Shown: positions 62,538-64,000 of the stretch, in pieces
Layout: the number at the start of each line of letters is the position of its first letter
How positions within the stretch are numbered: the first letter of the stretch is position 1
NCBI RefSeq assembly: GCF_003945595.2
Contig: NW_024104359.1
Coordinates: forward strand, 721,501-785,500
From: Pipra filicauda
Lineage: Eukaryota; Chordata; Aves; Passeriformes; Pipridae
Length of the DNA: 64,000 nucleotides
Reading direction: 5' to 3'
Notes under the pieces: model-generated
The model's database searches: none
Seen by the model: only the letters and a program-made list of their open reading frames with translations
Told to the model about the DNA's origin: nothing
Translations under genes and position numbers: made by a program

Positions 62538-62724
62538 ATGGGCAACGGGATGTGCTCCCGGAAACAGAAGCGGATTTTCCAGAGCCTGCTGCTCCTGACC
62601 GTGGTGTTCGGGTTCCTCTACGGGGCGATGCTCTACTACGAGCTGCAGGGCCAGCTCAGGAAGGCTGAGGCCACGGCGCTCAAGTACCAGCAGCATCAGG
62701 AGTCCCTCTCGGCTCAGCTACAAG
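62538..62724 (+). CDS. GOLIM4: GOLIM4 (GPP130) exon 1
   Basis: First coding exon of Golgi integral membrane protein 4, a type II cis-Golgi protein that cycles through endosomes. The ATG has a good context (GGGGACATGG) and opens 62 codons plus one base before a GTACTT donor (CAAG|GTACTT). The peptide begins MGNGMCSRKQKRIFQ, followed by a hydrophobic segment at about residues 16-34 (signal anchor), then Y-Y-E-L-Q-G-Q-L-R-K-A-E at the start of the lumenal coiled coil, ending S-L-S-A-Q-L-Q. This agrees almost residue for residue with the vertebrate GOLIM4 N terminus as I remember it. The last G supplies the first base of the expected Val codon in exon 2. The remainder of the gene lies beyond the window, because no exon 2 was found in the following 1.3 kb. 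Confidence 0.95.
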
Positions 62725-64000
62725 GTACTTGCTCGGCAGGAGCCTCTGCTGCCCTTCCCTGGGGCTTGCAGAGCACCCTCCTCCTTCTCCTCCTCCTCCG
62801 GGAGGTCTGGGCTCCAGCTGTCCAACCTCTCCCAAAGTTTTGCTCCCAATGCGCTTCTTCCCTTTCTCTTCCTCCGCCCTGTGGGGTTCTGATATCTCAC
62901 CGTGGGTGGGATCCTAACCCTGCTGAGGTTTTGCCGTGGATTCCTAGACAACTCTCATTCCCCCTCACTCCCACACATTTTATAGTGACTCTTATTCCCA
63001 AAGGACTGCACATCCCTTTGCAGTTCCTAGCATGAATGGAAGAAGCAGGTGGACTGCTTGCTGCCCGTCTAGCAGTGCAGACCATGTCCAGTGTGGGACT
63101 TTTGAGTGCTTCTGTGTTGCCATTGAAATGTTAATTTTATGCTGAATATTCAGCTGCAGTTCCTGGGCAGCATAAACTTAAATAAATTTAGGGAGGAGGA
63201 GAGGAGTGTTCTAATAAAGCATTTTTGAAAGGGTAATTTAAAAGTGAAGTTCAGATAAGTTATTTGGATAAGGCTAATCTGTTACGTTTGGTATAACTTC
63301 GAATTTCTTGGCTTAAAGCTGCCACATAAATACAGATCCTTGTGTATCTTGTTTGAAGGATGCACCAAATGTGTATGTCCTGTACTTGAAGGTAAAAGAT
63401 GCCCGTGTCTGACATCAGCATGTCCAGAAATCAGAAGCAAAGCAGCAAATATATACATGGAACATCAGTGGTTTGGGAAGTGCAAGACCTCAGCACCTCT
63501 CGAGTTGTCAAGTGCAAGGTTATCAGGTCAGCACGAAGCCCAGAGCCAACTTTCAAAAGAGTTTCATTTCTCAAGAAGGGTATAAAACAAGGATCAGAGG
63601 GATCTGCTGTAGCAGCTGTAACAGCACATAACTCCAGGGTGATCCTCAGCCATCCTTTCCCTGTGGAAGCACACATAAAAGCATGCCTGGAAGCACACAG
63701 TTTGTATGCAGAGAGCACAGAGCTGGGCTTATGCTCTTAGACTCTTACAGGGATTTGTTACTCCAATATGTTTAGTCACGATCTGAGACCATCATTACTT
63801 AGTATTTCAATTTCAGGCCATTTTCCAAGTAATACCATGGAAATATCTGCCAGAAACCTTCATTTTAGTAGCAAAAAAGGTGTAAATGTTTGGCTGGGAG
63901 ATGGGTATGTGGCAGATGGCTAAAGGGCTACTTTTGCTAGGCTGTATATTTGCCAACAGAATTTGCAGAGGACACAGGAACATCTTGTTCTCGAGCTGAA
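62725..64000 (+). other. GOLIM4: GOLIM4 intron 1 (partial)
   Basis: Begins with the GTACTT donor and runs off the window. Small open frames around 62.8 and 63.4 kb do not resemble the GOLIM4 coiled coil, so I read them as intronic noise. No repeat is recognised. Confidence 0.8.

Noticed and set aside
61556..62696. Minus-strand ORFs of 233, 329 and 365 codons
   Set aside because: All three registers are open at once over a 9-bp minisatellite and a CpG island, and the peptides are His-Pro-Ile/Ser repeats followed by Gly/Ala/Pro/Arg-rich sequence. They also run antisense across GOLIM4 exon 1. This is composition, not coding.
1..64000. Endogenous retrovirus, tRNA, CRISPR array or operon
   Set aside because: No paired LTRs, retroviral motifs, tRNA B-box-like segments, regularly spaced repeats with spacers or clustered co-directional genes were seen.

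Overview
The window looks like avian nuclear DNA, probably from a songbird-type genome. It is AT-rich non-coding sequence broken by three short CpG-rich islands. It carries a dozen CR1 LINE 3' ends, recognisable from the GGTTGGAAGGGACCT block and the ATTCTATG tails. There is no operon structure, no dense coding and no sign of prokaryotic or viral organisation. Almost every open frame here is a chance ORF or a reading of a CR1 copy, a minisatellite or a CpG island. The real coding sequence is a few short, spliced exons, recovered by joining splice sites by eye.

Two genes are supported, lying head to head. On the minus strand is the 5' part of EGFEM1 (EGF-like and EMI domain containing 1). Exon 1 (29513-29598) encodes a signal peptide inside a CpG island. 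Exons 2 and 3 (17138-17272 and 16382-16491) encode a complete seven-cysteine EMI domain. Exon 4 (14831-14935) encodes a classic EGF repeat. Splice sites and phases agree across all four exons, giving about 145 codons without a break. The human counterpart is known as a pseudogene (EGFEM1P), so the intact frame is notable. The rest of the gene must lie beyond position 1, because no further EGF exon was recognised in 1-14830.

On the plus strand at the right edge is exon 1 of GOLIM4 (GPP130), 62538-62724, encoding the cytosolic tail, the signal-anchor membrane helix and the start of the lumenal coiled coil of a cis-Golgi protein. It sits in a CpG island preceded by a roughly 400-bp G-rich minisatellite. 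GOLIM4 next to EGFEM1P, divergently oriented, is also the arrangement in human 3q26, which supports both calls.

The roughly 32 kb between the two promoters holds no recognised gene. It contains most of the CR1 copies, an orphan GC-rich island at about 48.2-48.55 kb with a strong CTCF-like motif, a second CTCF-like motif at 55.58 kb in the opposite orientation, several perfect inverted repeats, and a 147-bp phase-0/phase-0 exon-like segment at 44621-44767 that I could not assign to any family. No tRNA, rRNA, CRISPR array, endogenous retrovirus or recognised microRNA was seen.
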